Assembly: GCF_022549695.1 (NCBI RefSeq)
Contig: NZ_JAKZGS010000010.1
Coordinates: forward strand, 1 to 64,000
Direction: 5' to 3'
Source of the DNA: Belliella calami
Lineage (GTDB): Bacteria; Bacteroidota; Bacteroidia; Cytophagales; Cyclobacteriaceae
DNA length: 64,000 bases
In this document: positions 55,077 through 62,998 of the stretch, piece by piece
Position numbering within the stretch: position 1 is the first letter of the stretch
How the letters are laid out: each line of letters starts with the position of its first letter
Made by a program: the position numbers and the translations under genes
The notes under the pieces: model-generated
Told to the model about the DNA's origin: nothing
The model's database searches: none
The model's input: the letters and a program-made list of their open reading frames with translations, nothing else

Positions 55077-55817
55077 TTACCTCAACCTAAATGAACCACC
55101 AAAGCCCAAGTTAATTGTTCCGATTTTTTGTTCTACATTATAGTTTTCAAACTCTGGTTTTGTAGAAAAATAATCTGCGCTGATAATTAGTGAAAATTTT
55201 GGGCCGACGTGAATTCGTACTTGTGTTCCCAAACTGTATGCATATGAAGCGGAGGTCTGCGTACCAGAACCCACATTGGGAATAGTAGTAGCGGCATATC
55301 CAATCATCGGTTTAAAATCAAAATCCACAGTTTCTGAAACTGGCAGTGATAATAAAGGACCAATCATCAAGCCCCCATAAGACCAAGGATCTATACCATT
55401 TGCATCTATTGGGTTGGCCGCACCAAACCAAGAACCTGCAATTCCGAAATTATCTGAAAAAAGATAACCAAAGTTGACCAAGTTTATTTGTAAGCCGGTT
55501 TTTGCCAAGCCATTTGAAGGATCGCCAAAATCCCCTAATGGAAAAGATGGTCCAATGGTAAGACCTATATAACCTCTTCTTTTGTCAAAATTAGTACTCC
55601 CCTTCTCTTTTGTCAGCTTTTCAATTTCATCCATTTCAAAAAAGAAAACACTTCTGTTGGGAGTCTGAATCCTTATGGAAGTATTGGGAACTTGCTCTAT
55701 TATCACTCCTCTTACTACGTTACCATCTTTGAGATATACTACATCTTGATAATTACTTTGTCCAAACGACAGGATAGAAATCAAAGTAAATAATATGATT
55801 GCTAAATATTTTTTCAT
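55077..55817 (-). CDS. Outer membrane beta-barrel protein
   Basis: About 246 residues from the ATG at 55817 (KKYLAIILFTLISILSFGQ signal). A short domain YQDVVYLKDGNVVRGVIIEQVPNTSIRIQT (residues 22-60) precedes an eight-to-ten-strand barrel that ends in LGFGGSFRLR. This N-terminal module followed by a small barrel is common in Bacteroidota outer membrane proteins. Ligand unknown. It marks the left edge of the cassette-like region. Confidence 0.75.
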   Translation of the reverse strand: MKKYLAIILFTLISILSFGQSNYQDVVYLKDGNVVRGVIIEQVPNTSIRIQTPNRSVFFFEMDEIEKLTKEKGSTNFDKRRGYIGLTIGPSFPLGDFGDPSNGLAKTGLQINLVNFGYLFSDNFGIAGSWFGAANPIDANGIDPWSYGGLMIGPLLSLPVSETVDFDFKPMIGYAATTIPNVGSGTQTSASYAYSLGTQVRIHVGPKFSLIISADYFSTKPEFENYNVEQKIGTINLGFGGSFRLR

Positions 55818-56074
55818 TTTAAGGAAGTTTGGTTTAGAATATTCTTGTTTTATACTGACCAAATCTAACTAAACTCTATCAAACTAAAAATACCTACATG
55901 TAGGTATTTATTGTGAAAATCTTTCATTTGCTGATACTTTTCAGCTTGATAAAAAATTTTTTTTAATAAAATATCCATGCATTAGAACGCATATGAGACA
56001 GGTTTACGGAATAAGTTTCACGCAGAAACAGCAAAGAAAAAAGCGAAAATGTCAGTTTTTTTATATAATACGCT

Positions 56075-56620
56075 TTATTTCCAGTTTTGCCTCTTTTTTG
56101 TTTCTTTGATATGAGCAAGATGATGATTGCAATGCCAAGCATAAACACCAATATTTTCGTCAATCCTAAATTTCATTCCGTGTTCCGGATGAATGAAAAC
56201 TCGTTTGTGATGGTCTTCAGATAGGTTTTTCAACAAAAAAGTCCATCTTTCGTGAATACCTTCTAGCATTTTCAATGATGAATGGATAGGCATATTTTTG
56301 GTATCGTCAAGTTCTGCCCAGCGTTCTTCAAAGTAAGGTTTAATAGTTGGTTCTTCTTCCGTAAGCGCAAGTTTTAGCCGAACCAAGCTATTCATGTGAC
56401 TGTCGGCACAATGGTGTATTACCTGCCTAATTGTCCAGCCATTTGGTCTGTATGGTGTATCAAGTTGTTCGTCAGTAAGGTCACCAACTTCAATGACTAG
56501 TCTCACAGGAAATGTCGAAATATCATCAATCCATTTTTCTAAAATAGCGTTTGTAATTGTAGCAGGTTTGGCAAACTTACCAATTGGGAATTTTAAGTTT
56601 TCTAATTCCATATCCGTCAT
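56075..56620 (-). CDS. DinB/YfiT-type metal-dependent thiol transferase-like protein
   Basis: 181 residues with the YfiT layout: a helix with RPNGWTIRQVIHHCADSHMNS near residue 58 and the C-terminal YAWHCNHHLAHI, giving three histidines for the metal site. YfiT/BstA members transfer bacillithiol onto drugs and electrophiles; the thiol used here is unknown. ATG at 56620, with a second ATG nine bases downstream. Close to a small orphan gene on the same strand (27 bases), the first of the cassette-like row. Confidence 0.88.
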   Translation of the reverse strand: MTDMELENLKFPIGKFAKPATITNAILEKWIDDISTFPVRLVIEVGDLTDEQLDTPYRPNGWTIRQVIHHCADSHMNSLVRLKLALTEEEPTIKPYFEERWAELDDTKNMPIHSSLKMLEGIHERWTFLLKNLSEDHHKRVFIHPEHGMKFRIDENIGVYAWHCNHHLAHIKETKKRQNWK

Positions 56621-56647
56621 TTCGTGCTTCGATCTATGTATTCGTTT

Positions 56648-57286
56648 TTATTTACTTCCCACCCAAAGTTTACCTTTTGGTATAAAATAAATTATGTCTT
56701 TATTTCCGTTAGAATTCTGAATTTCCTGATTCCTAAAACTTCCATTTTCTAATTTTTCCAATAACCTTCTATCCCAAAAATACGCTTCATTCTTTTTGTA
56801 TTGTTCAATAGACCAAAGCAAATCACTTTTCCAATATGGTTCTTCGTCAACCTTTGGCTCCCATTTAAATTCTTGACTTAATTGACTTAAAAATGAAGAA
56901 TTATTTTTTTTAAATTCGGCCGCTTCAAATATATTTTCATAGTGATTAATCCTATCATCAATGGCGCAAACCACTTGAGATTTGGAAACCCTTGGTTCAT
57001 AAAGCCAAATTTTCAAATAATAAGGTCTGTTTAGCTTTTCTAATTTGGTTTTCCAGTTATCATAGATTTTTTCAAGCCCTTTAATGATTTCCATTTTAGC
57101 CTTCCCTTTTGGTTCTGGAATATGGCTTTCTGTCAAAGTCAAACTATCCCAAGGGTCAACATAAACTTTGGTGTACATGTATTTTCTTTCATTCAAAAAC
57201 TTTGTGTCCAATTCCAGGTTTTCATTTATCCATTCCTGAATTTTGGAAATCTTTTTCTTATAACCTCTGATTTTTATATATCTCAT
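56648..57286 (-). CDS. Hypothetical protein in cassette-like row
   Basis: 212 residues, lysine- and glutamate-rich, without a signal peptide or membrane segment, so probably cytosolic. No family recognised. Its ATG (57286) lies at the edge of the first attC-like element, with no space for a separate promoter, and its stop precedes the DinB gene by 27 bases. Aromatic-rich clusters (e.g. YYLKIWLYEP, EAYFWDRRL) suggest a folded alpha/beta protein. Confidence 0.6.
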   Translation of the reverse strand: MRYIKIRGYKKKISKIQEWINENLELDTKFLNERKYMYTKVYVDPWDSLTLTESHIPEPKGKAKMEIIKGLEKIYDNWKTKLEKLNRPYYLKIWLYEPRVSKSQVVCAIDDRINHYENIFEAAEFKKNNSSFLSQLSQEFKWEPKVDEEPYWKSDLLWSIEQYKKNEAYFWDRRLLEKLENGSFRNQEIQNSNGNKDIIYFIPKGKLWVGSK

Positions 57287-57289
57287 TGT

Positions 57290-57429
57290 AATTCATGGGT
57301 GGCATGGATTTTAACTTTGTGCAGGTAGGGTTTTTAGGGCTGAACTTTATAAGAATTAAAGAACTTGGATTTAGAACTTCCCTGTAATAAAAGCACGAAA
57401 TCCCTGCTTGTATGTATGTGCTGTTATGC
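57290..57429. other. Weak attC-like element, between two cassette-like genes
   Basis: This 140-base gap ends at 57423-57429 with GTTATGC, the same end box as the stronger element at 58234-58384. Inner partly complementary stretches are present (GCAGGTAGGG near 57340 and CCCTGC near 57402). The CAGCTTGGA box of the other elements is absent, so the call rests mainly on position and size. Confidence 0.35.
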
Positions 57430-57442
57430 CTTTGCCCTTTTT

Positions 57443-58210
57443 TCATTTGTTGTTATAATTAAGTTCAAAAGTTTTAAATCCAATTGGCTTGTCTTCTTCT
57501 TGTCCCCAAAAAAATTTTATTTTGTAACCAAATTTATCATACTCAAACCCATACCATTCTAAGCATTTCCCTTTGTTGTCCTTTCTAATATAATGAGTTA
57601 GATTTTTATTCTCGTCATAAACTCTTTCTTCTGTCTTAACTGTCGAACCATTTAGAATAAATTTCCAAATCTCCTTTTGTCCTTGGTATTCGTAAATGTG
57701 TTTTTCTTTCTCTTTCCCATTTTCGTCTGTTATTAATTTCTCTACGAGTCGGTTTGTTTGGTCATACTTTTTTAAATGAATTTCATAGAGTTTGTTGTCA
57801 CTATTAAACCTTTGTTCAGAGCCGTCAAGTAAGTTTTCAATTGTCTTGTGAACAACATTTCCGTTTTCATCCTTAGCAAGCCAAAATTTTAAATTTTGAT
57901 TGGGTTCATTTACTATTTCTGTCCAATCCCAAATTAGTCCTTCAGCGGTTATTTCTATGGCTTTAATTTGGTTGTTATTTTTGTCATAACCGTACTCAAA
58001 ACTAACTTGAAGTTCGTCATTGTCTGAATATTCAAAAGTCCGAATGCAGTTTCCTTTAAAATCATATTCAAATGCCTTGTAAAAGTTGCGGTTTCCATTT
58101 TCGTCCTTGTAATCTTGTCTAACAATTTGACCTTGGTCATTATATACAAATTCTTCAATCGAAATTATCTTACCGTTCTTGTCCTTTGATATTTCAGATT
58201 TTAATTTCAA
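57443..58210 (-). CDS. Hypothetical YD/RHS-repeat-like protein in cassette-like row
   Basis: 255 residues made of short beta-hairpin repeats such as YDKNNNQIKAIEI, YDQTNRLVEKLITDENG and YDENKNLTHYIRKDN, resembling YD/RHS-type or MORN-like toxin-linked repeats. There is no ATG near the N-terminus: translation must start at TTG (58210) or the gene lost its 5' end, because a stop lies just upstream. Its start is only 24 bases from the outer box of the attC-like element at 58234. Function unknown. Confidence 0.6.
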   Translation of the reverse strand: MKLKSEISKDKNGKIISIEEFVYNDQGQIVRQDYKDENGNRNFYKAFEYDFKGNCIRTFEYSDNDELQVSFEYGYDKNNNQIKAIEITAEGLIWDWTEIVNEPNQNLKFWLAKDENGNVVHKTIENLLDGSEQRFNSDNKLYEIHLKKYDQTNRLVEKLITDENGKEKEKHIYEYQGQKEIWKFILNGSTVKTEERVYDENKNLTHYIRKDNKGKCLEWYGFEYDKFGYKIKFFWGQEEDKPIGFKTFELNYNNK

Positions 58211-58233
58211 TAGAGTCGTCTTTTAGGGGTGAG

Positions 58234-58384
58234 GCATAACGGAAATCAGCTTGGAGACGGCGGGCCTGTCTGACTTCAGGCGGGCATTCGGGGCCGTTCT
58301 CTTCAGGCCTATTCCTAACTCCTTAAAGATACTGATTTCCATATTTACTCTGAACCGGCAGCTGTATCCAAGGTGATGTTATGC
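58234..58384. other. attC-like element 1 (between orphan gene and Fic gene)
   Basis: Left end GCATAAC (58234-58240), then CAGCTTGGA (58247-58255); right end TCCAAGG (58367-58373), then GTTATGC (58378-58384). So the outer and inner boxes pair in inverted orientation, as the R''/L''/L'/R' boxes of attC sites do. The middle holds a GC-rich insert with its own GCCTG..CAGGC stem. A 60-base block (58240-58299) is identical in the element at 59637. It sits 12 bases after the Fic stop codon (minus strand) and 24 before the next start. Confidence 0.6.
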
Positions 58385-58395
58385 ACTTTTCTTTT

Positions 58396-58680
58396 TCATT
58401 TTTTTGAAGTAATTAGTTCAAAAATCAATTCTTTCAATATTTCTAAATCACTCTCTATTGTTCCTTTCATATATCTTTCAAACACACTTTTATTGTCAGG
58501 AGGGTTTAGGTTCAGAATCAATCCTTTTTCCAAGGCCAATAACCTTAAAAACTCTCTTTGTGCACGTCCGTTACCTTCTCTAAAGGGATGAAAATAATTT
58601 ACATTATCTAAAATTTCTGCCAACTTCTCTGCTAAATCTTTTCTTCTGTTCTTTCGAATTTTCTTGTAGTCAGCCATCAA
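58396..58680 (-). CDS. Truncated Fic/Doc-domain protein
   Basis: Only 94 residues. The Fic catalytic motif is intact: FHPFREGNGRAQREF (His31 to Arg39, consensus HPFx[D/E]GNGR). But the N-terminal helices and target-binding hairpin that make up the first 100 or so residues of normal Fic proteins are missing, and no in-frame coding sequence for them lies upstream. So it is either a fragment carried in a cassette or a minimal Fic-like protein. Full-length relatives AMPylate proteins, often as toxins. Flanked on both sides by attC-like elements. Confidence 0.7.
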   Translation of the reverse strand: MMADYKKIRKNRRKDLAEKLAEILDNVNYFHPFREGNGRAQREFLRLLALEKGLILNLNPPDNKSVFERYMKGTIESDLEILKELIFELITSKK

Positions 58681-58735
58681 AGAATTAATATAGTTACTGG
58701 CATTATATTCTTAGGTTCTTCTTTTTTAGAATAGT

Positions 58736-58860
58736 GCAAAACGTGAATCAGCTTGGAAACGTGGGACATTTCGAAGCGATTAGCTATCGGCCTTAGATAA
58801 TATTACTTCGAGGAACAAACCCTTCGGATTCCACTTACCGCCCCATGTTATCTTAGGTGC
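58736..58860. other. attC-like element 2 (after the HigBA pair)
   Basis: Left end GCAAAACGTGAATCAGCTTGGAAACG shares the TGAATCAGCTTGGA box with the others; right end CATGTTATCTTAGGTGC includes GTTAT. Middle part differs in sequence but contains CGAAG..CTTCG pairing. Size and position (24 bases after the antitoxin stop, 56 before the Fic start) agree with the other elements. Confidence 0.45.
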
Positions 58861-58883
58861 TGTTGCCAGTATTGTCTTTATTT

Positions 58884-59216
58884 TCACGCTACATTAAATT
58901 CCAATTCGTTCATTTCTACACTGAACTTAACGTTAGCTTTTAATGCTTTAAAGACTTTCAAAATCGTTTCGATGGTAACATTTTTTGTACTCCGTTCTAA
59001 TTTCGAAATCTGGGATTTTTGGACACCTATAAGTTCTCCAAGTTGTTCTTGGGTCAAATTCCTTTCTTTCCGCACGGATTTTATCATTTCTCCAAGTAAT
59101 TCCATTCGCAGGTCAAATTCGTATTTGTCCCTTTCTGGAGTTCCTATTTCCCCTATATCCCTGTCTTTGAGCTGGTCAAGGGTCATCATTTTCATTTTTT
59201 TATTCTTTGTTTCCAT
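58884..59216 (-). CDS. HigA-type antitoxin (XRE helix-turn-helix)
   Basis: 110 residues from the ATG at 59216; an open frame to 59288 overlaps the toxin gene. The helix-turn-helix is ERNLTQEQLGELIGVQKSQISKLERS (residues about 55-80), preceded by a 45-residue helical N-terminus. It is encoded 4 bases after the RelE-type toxin gene, the toxin-first order of HigBA modules. It should neutralise the toxin and repress the pair. Confidence 0.9.
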   Translation of the reverse strand: METKNKKMKMMTLDQLKDRDIGEIGTPERDKYEFDLRMELLGEMIKSVRKERNLTQEQLGELIGVQKSQISKLERSTKNVTIETILKVFKALKANVKFSVEMNELEFNVA

Positions 59217-59220
59217 AGTT

Positions 59221-59553
59221 TTATTGTTCAAAGTATTCTTTTCTAATCCTTTCCGCTTTTTCGATATCTGCTTTCGGAACTTTATCAACTTTTTTCACAA
59301 TTCCATGTGTTGAAATGACAAGTGTTTCAGATTTGTCAGTTTTGTCCCAAAATGCGAAAAGTCGATATTGCAGTCCGCTATATTTTGTCCTGAACTCCCA
59401 AATTTCATCAGTCAGTTTTTTGAACAGTTTCGGGTCAAGTCCAAGTTTGGCCTTGTCAACATTGTAGTATATTTTTTGTCTTGTTTTCAAATCCAACTTT
59501 TCTAAAAACTCGAGAGCTTGTTCAAGAAAAATGACGTCAAAATATTTATCCAT
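59221..59553 (-). CDS. HigB/RelE-type toxin
   Basis: 110 residues of the RelE superfamily (Gp49/HigB-like): FLEQALEFLEKLDLKTRQKI, LTDEIWEFRTKYSGLQYRLFAFWDKTD and the closing HGIVKKVDKVPKADIEKAERIRKEYF. Such toxins cleave mRNA at the ribosome. Stop and downstream antitoxin ATG are 4 bases apart, so translation is coupled. Bounded on both sides by attC-like elements, as expected for a cassette-borne toxin-antitoxin pair. Confidence 0.9.
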   Translation of the reverse strand: MDKYFDVIFLEQALEFLEKLDLKTRQKIYYNVDKAKLGLDPKLFKKLTDEIWEFRTKYSGLQYRLFAFWDKTDKSETLVISTHGIVKKVDKVPKADIEKAERIRKEYFEQ

Positions 59554-59636
59554 TCAGTTTTTTAAATCATAATACAGAACAAAGATAATAAAAAGTTGAA
59601 TTATATGGAAACATTTTGTGGTTTGTTCACATTACT

Positions 59637-59789
59637 GGCAATCGGAAATCAGCTTGGAGACGGCGGGCCTGTCTGACTTCAGGCGGGCATTCGGGGCCGT
59701 TCACTTCAAGCCTACTACTACCTTCTTAAAGATAGTAAACTTTCTATTTACTCTGAACCGCCCGCTGTATCCAAGGTGATGTTATAGGC
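59637..59789. other. attC-like element 3 (overlapping the end of the orphan lipoprotein gene)
   Basis: Right end GTTATAGGC (59781-59789) with TCCAAGG (59770-59776); left end GGCAATCGG with CAGCTTGGA (59650-59658). The 60-base block 59643-59702 is identical to 58240-58299, and the rest of the element is also highly similar to element 1. Its right part supplies the last 14 codons and stop of the lipoprotein gene on the minus strand, as attC sites often reach into the gene they follow. Confidence 0.6.
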
Positions 59790-60482
59790 TTTTTTCTTTA
59801 TAAGTAGACTTTCAAATCGATTAAAGACTTTCTGAAGTATAAAATATTTTCCTTCGAAAAGACCATTGTCAATTTTAATTATTTCACCTTCTGGGTATCT
59901 TATTGTTAAATTCATCTCACCGCTACCTGCAACTGGTAAAAATTCTTCTTCGGGATAATTCCAAATATCAACCATTTCAAATAATTGATTCAGTTGATTT
60001 AGGATCAAGGTATCCAATTGAAAATTTTGTTTTCCTTTTAGGTCAGAATAAAGTTCTCCTTCATAAGTCACGAGTCCATTTCTGTCAATATGCATATTAA
60101 AAAAAGGTAATCTCCCTTCAACATCTCCACTTTCAAAGTTTAGGTAATCAAATTTTCTTGGGTTACTTATTGTTATCCTTTCAAATTCTAAAATGTAATT
60201 ATCTCGTTGAAAGTCAATTATTTTAATATGATTTTTATCGATGAATTCTATTTTTCCTACGCTTTCTAATTCAGGGTCTTCAACTATTAAAGTATCATTT
60301 CTAATTGAATAATAGAAAAATCCATAACTATCCCAGAATGGATTTGTCATAACTGAGTCTTGAATTAAAATAGTTTGCTCACCATACCAAATACCATTTA
60401 GATTAACCTTTATGGCTTCCTCTTTTCCATTATTACAGGAGAAAAAAATTATGCTAAAAAATAAAAGGTATAGATTTTTCAT
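59748..60482 (-). CDS. Orphan lipoprotein in cassette-like row
   Basis: 244 residues with a lipoprotein signal (LYLLFFSIIFFSC). A strand-rich region with NLNGIWYGEQTILIQD and IEFIDKNHIKIIDF resembles lipocalin-like or DUF-type small periplasmic proteins, but I cannot name the family. The last residues are encoded by the attC-like element. It is the rightmost member of the row; a 480-base gap without an obvious gene follows. Confidence 0.6.
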   Translation of the reverse strand: MKNLYLLFFSIIFFSCNNGKEEAIKVNLNGIWYGEQTILIQDSVMTNPFWDSYGFFYYSIRNDTLIVEDPELESVGKIEFIDKNHIKIIDFQRDNYILEFERITISNPRKFDYLNFESGDVEGRLPFFNMHIDRNGLVTYEGELYSDLKGKQNFQLDTLILNQLNQLFEMVDIWNYPEEEFLPVAGSGEMNLTIRYPEGEIIKIDNGLFEGKYFILQKVFNRFESLLIKKKAYNITLDTAGGSE

Positions 60483-60960
60483 ATTCGTCTAATTGCCCAT
60501 AGCGAGTCTCTTCACGCCATAATTGCGCAAAGCATACCATACAGCATGCTACACGCATAATAGTTGCGGATATTAATCACCCCCAAACATACCCATTCCC
60601 CCAGAAACAAAAAATACCAAGTAATTGGTATATTTCACTATATATGGATGTTTTTTTGAGTTAACTTAAAAGAATAGTGGTAAAAGAAAGAGATATCTAA
60701 CTTTGTTCGATAGGACTGCTACTGTTTTGGATATGAATGTTTACAGATAGCTGACCTTTGGGTTTGCTCTGATATTTGAGTTGGTTGCAGTGGATCCAGA
60801 GGGGTTTTGATTTTTGTTAATGAAATTAGTTGATTTTTTTCCTTTTGTTTTCCCTTTTACTTAAAGGCCTCTAAGTCCCAGCAAGACTCAGCTTATTATG
60901 CAGCTTTTTCAAGTGCATTATTTGTTTTATTATCAGCGTCATATACGGTTGATATTCCCA
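60483..60960. other. Gene-free gap between cassette row and AbiE pair
   Basis: 478 bases without a convincing gene. A perfect palindrome TACCAAGTAATTGGTA lies at 60615-60630, and CGCATAATAGTTGCGG near 60558 has a loose resemblance to the cassette end boxes. The rest is AT-rich with T-runs. It probably contains the promoter for the orphan lipoprotein gene. Confidence 0.4.
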
Positions 60961-62034
60961 TTAGCTCTTTTCTGCATTTAATTCAAATATTTTGTACCAA
61001 TAGAAGAATGCCTCTGGATTAGATTTTTTCAATCGATTCAATCTTGGCCAAAATGGCTCTCCAATTGCCCAATCTTTCATAATTGCTGGATTCTTAAATT
61101 TTTCAATCACTGCTTTGTCGGCTTTGATCAAAGCCGAAACATATGCAGCCTTTGAGGCAAAAGTGATTGCTCTATCAATGTGAAATGACTCTGAGAAAAT
61201 AAATCTAGAAACACGCTGGATCCCTGTTTGCAAGAGATCAAACTGACCTTTTCCATCGGCACCCCTGCTTACTAAACATAGGGAGGTTTGGTAAATATCA
61301 TCTAGAACATCATCAACAGTCAATCTTGATTGATTTCTATAGGCAAGTTCGGTTGCTGCAAAATTTCCAAAAGCCTTTTTTACAAGTACTCCATCTTCAG
61401 CAATGTCCACCAGATTTCCTACGTCATATAGTTGCTTCATGATTTCCATACTCATACTGGTCTCGCCCTTGAAATAGGGGATTCCCGTTGAATTAGGGGC
61501 ATAGGCAGTTAATTTATCACCCAGTATATCTTCTATAGAAGGGACTCTTACTTTGAAAGGGTCTCCTTTTGAAAGGATGAACTTGGAGTTGATAGGTACC
61601 TTGTTAATTTTAGTGTACCCTACTTTTTCGAATAAAATATCTAGGAGTATACTTTCCTCAGTAGCCTGAGTTTTATGGCTTGGTTCGTAAAAAAATTTGT
61701 AGTGTGCCTTATAAATACTAGTTGAAGTCTTACGTTCCTGAAGTTCAAGCCTTGTAAAGCCTTGTTCTTCGAGCAATGCTTTAAAAATTCTCTCCAAATT
61801 TTCAGGTTCTTTTTCAATAATAATGTCAATATCTATGGAAAGCCTTTTTGATGAATCTAGAATTAACATTAAGGCAGTACCTCCTTTGAAAACAAAATCC
61901 AAATTCTGCTTTACCAACCCCTCCAAAAGCAATAGGGCTCTAATAACTTTCTCCACCAGTATTTTATCAGCCTTTCTGTTTGCCGATGATACTTTGGTAA
62001 TCCAATCAACATGTAATGAGTCTTTACTTATCAT
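60961..62034 (-). CDS. AbiEii-type nucleotidyltransferase toxin
   Basis: 357 residues. The nucleotidyltransferase fold shows FKGGTALMLILDSSKRLSIDIDII (the GG..S and DxD motifs), then LQGFTRL.. and PSIEDILGDKLTAYAPNSTGIPYF. AbiEii toxins transfer nucleotides, likely onto tRNA, and block growth after phage infection. Encoded 20 bases downstream of the AbiEi-like gene, the usual antitoxin-first order of the AbiE type IV toxin-antitoxin system. Confidence 0.88.
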   Translation of the reverse strand: MISKDSLHVDWITKVSSANRKADKILVEKVIRALLLLEGLVKQNLDFVFKGGTALMLILDSSKRLSIDIDIIIEKEPENLERIFKALLEEQGFTRLELQERKTSTSIYKAHYKFFYEPSHKTQATEESILLDILFEKVGYTKINKVPINSKFILSKGDPFKVRVPSIEDILGDKLTAYAPNSTGIPYFKGETSMSMEIMKQLYDVGNLVDIAEDGVLVKKAFGNFAATELAYRNQSRLTVDDVLDDIYQTSLCLVSRGADGKGQFDLLQTGIQRVSRFIFSESFHIDRAITFASKAAYVSALIKADKAVIEKFKNPAIMKDWAIGEPFWPRLNRLKKSNPEAFFYWYKIFELNAEKS

Positions 62035-62054
62035 TTCAAATTAATGGCAGCAAA

Positions 62055-62747
62055 TCATATATGCTGCCGATATTTAGAAGTTTCATTTAAATAATTATCC
62101 AATTCCTTTTTTTTCCTTCTTCTACTAGCATAGCGCAACATCTTACTTTCACTAATTGAGTACTTTTCAAATGCCTCATTAAATATCTGATTCATTTCAG
62201 ATCCTTGCTGAGCATTAAATATTATGGGATCACAGAATATATCAACAAGTAATTTTTCTATTGTAACTGTAGGAAAGCCATTGACATGTTGAATAGGAGC
62301 TTCAGATACCAGTGATTTAACTATCCAAGGCTCTTTTTCATCAATCATATAACGCCTAATTAGCTGTTCGGAAGGTTCCATAAATACGGAATAGCTTCTG
62401 TCCTTTAAGTAAAAAAAGACGCTTTCCACGGCATCCTTATCAACTTCTATTAGTTGGTAGTATCTTCCAGGTTGGTGAAGCATAAATTCATTAAGCAGCG
62501 AAGTATTCCAAAGACAAACGGTCAAAAAAGGAAAGTCTGACTTTATCTTTTTGTAGACCGAATTTAGTTTATTTGATATTTCGGGGATGTAAGCATCACT
62601 TTTCCCGAGCGAAAATTTTCCTCTGCCAACTCTGTTCAATATTCCTTCTTGCACAAGATTGTATATCCTCCAGTTGACAGTAGTTTTTTTCACTTCTGGT
62701 TCAAAAGTTCGATAGAATTTCAACAAGTCAGCACTCGAAAATGTCAT
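62055..62747 (-). CDS. AbiEi-like antitoxin/transcriptional regulator
   Basis: 230 residues. The N-terminal winged helix is seen in FSSADLLKFYRTFEPEVKKTTVNWRIYNLVQEGILNRVGRGKFSLG; the rest (..PSEQLIRRYMIDEKEPWIVKSLVSEAPIQHVNGFPTVTIEKLLVDIF) fits the C-terminal domain of AbiEi-like proteins (the Bacteroidota DUF6577 type). It should repress the operon and counter the AbiEii toxin. An inverted repeat lies in the promoter region upstream. Confidence 0.85.
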   Translation of the reverse strand: MTFSSADLLKFYRTFEPEVKKTTVNWRIYNLVQEGILNRVGRGKFSLGKSDAYIPEISNKLNSVYKKIKSDFPFLTVCLWNTSLLNEFMLHQPGRYYQLIEVDKDAVESVFFYLKDRSYSVFMEPSEQLIRRYMIDEKEPWIVKSLVSEAPIQHVNGFPTVTIEKLLVDIFCDPIIFNAQQGSEMNQIFNEAFEKYSISESKMLRYASRRRKKKELDNYLNETSKYRQHI

Positions 62748-62799
62748 CTCTGATTGGAATTGGCATTTTATGCTTTCAATATAGAGTTTGTTCTGTCCG

Positions 62800-62837
62800 A
62801 TAGTTCTGTATTTAGCTTATCAAATGTACAAAACTAT
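62800..62837. promoter_or_regulatory. Inverted repeat upstream of the AbiE operon
   Basis: ATAGTTCTGTA (62800-62810) and TACAAAACTAT (62827-62837) are inverted with one mismatch, 53 bases upstream of the antitoxin ATG. AbiEi antitoxins are known to bind inverted repeats in their own promoter, so this is the likely operator. Confidence 0.5.
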
Positions 62838-62998
62838 ATTTTGGCATCAAAGTGTTATTGCTGCCGATAATTAGAGTATAGTCCGGGAGGGAATTTTTAG
62901 CGCTTTTGATTTTCTTTAGAGTCGGGTGTTGCGTCGACAAAAAACAAATGTGCTAAAATATGCGGTTGGCTTTTTTTTCTATTGATTAGAGGAATTCA

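Noticed and set aside
58234-58384. Simple terminator hairpin instead of an attC-like site
   Set aside because: The element is too long, has paired outer and inner boxes, is repeated nearly identically at 59637 and lacks a T-run after the stem; a terminator role in addition remains possible.
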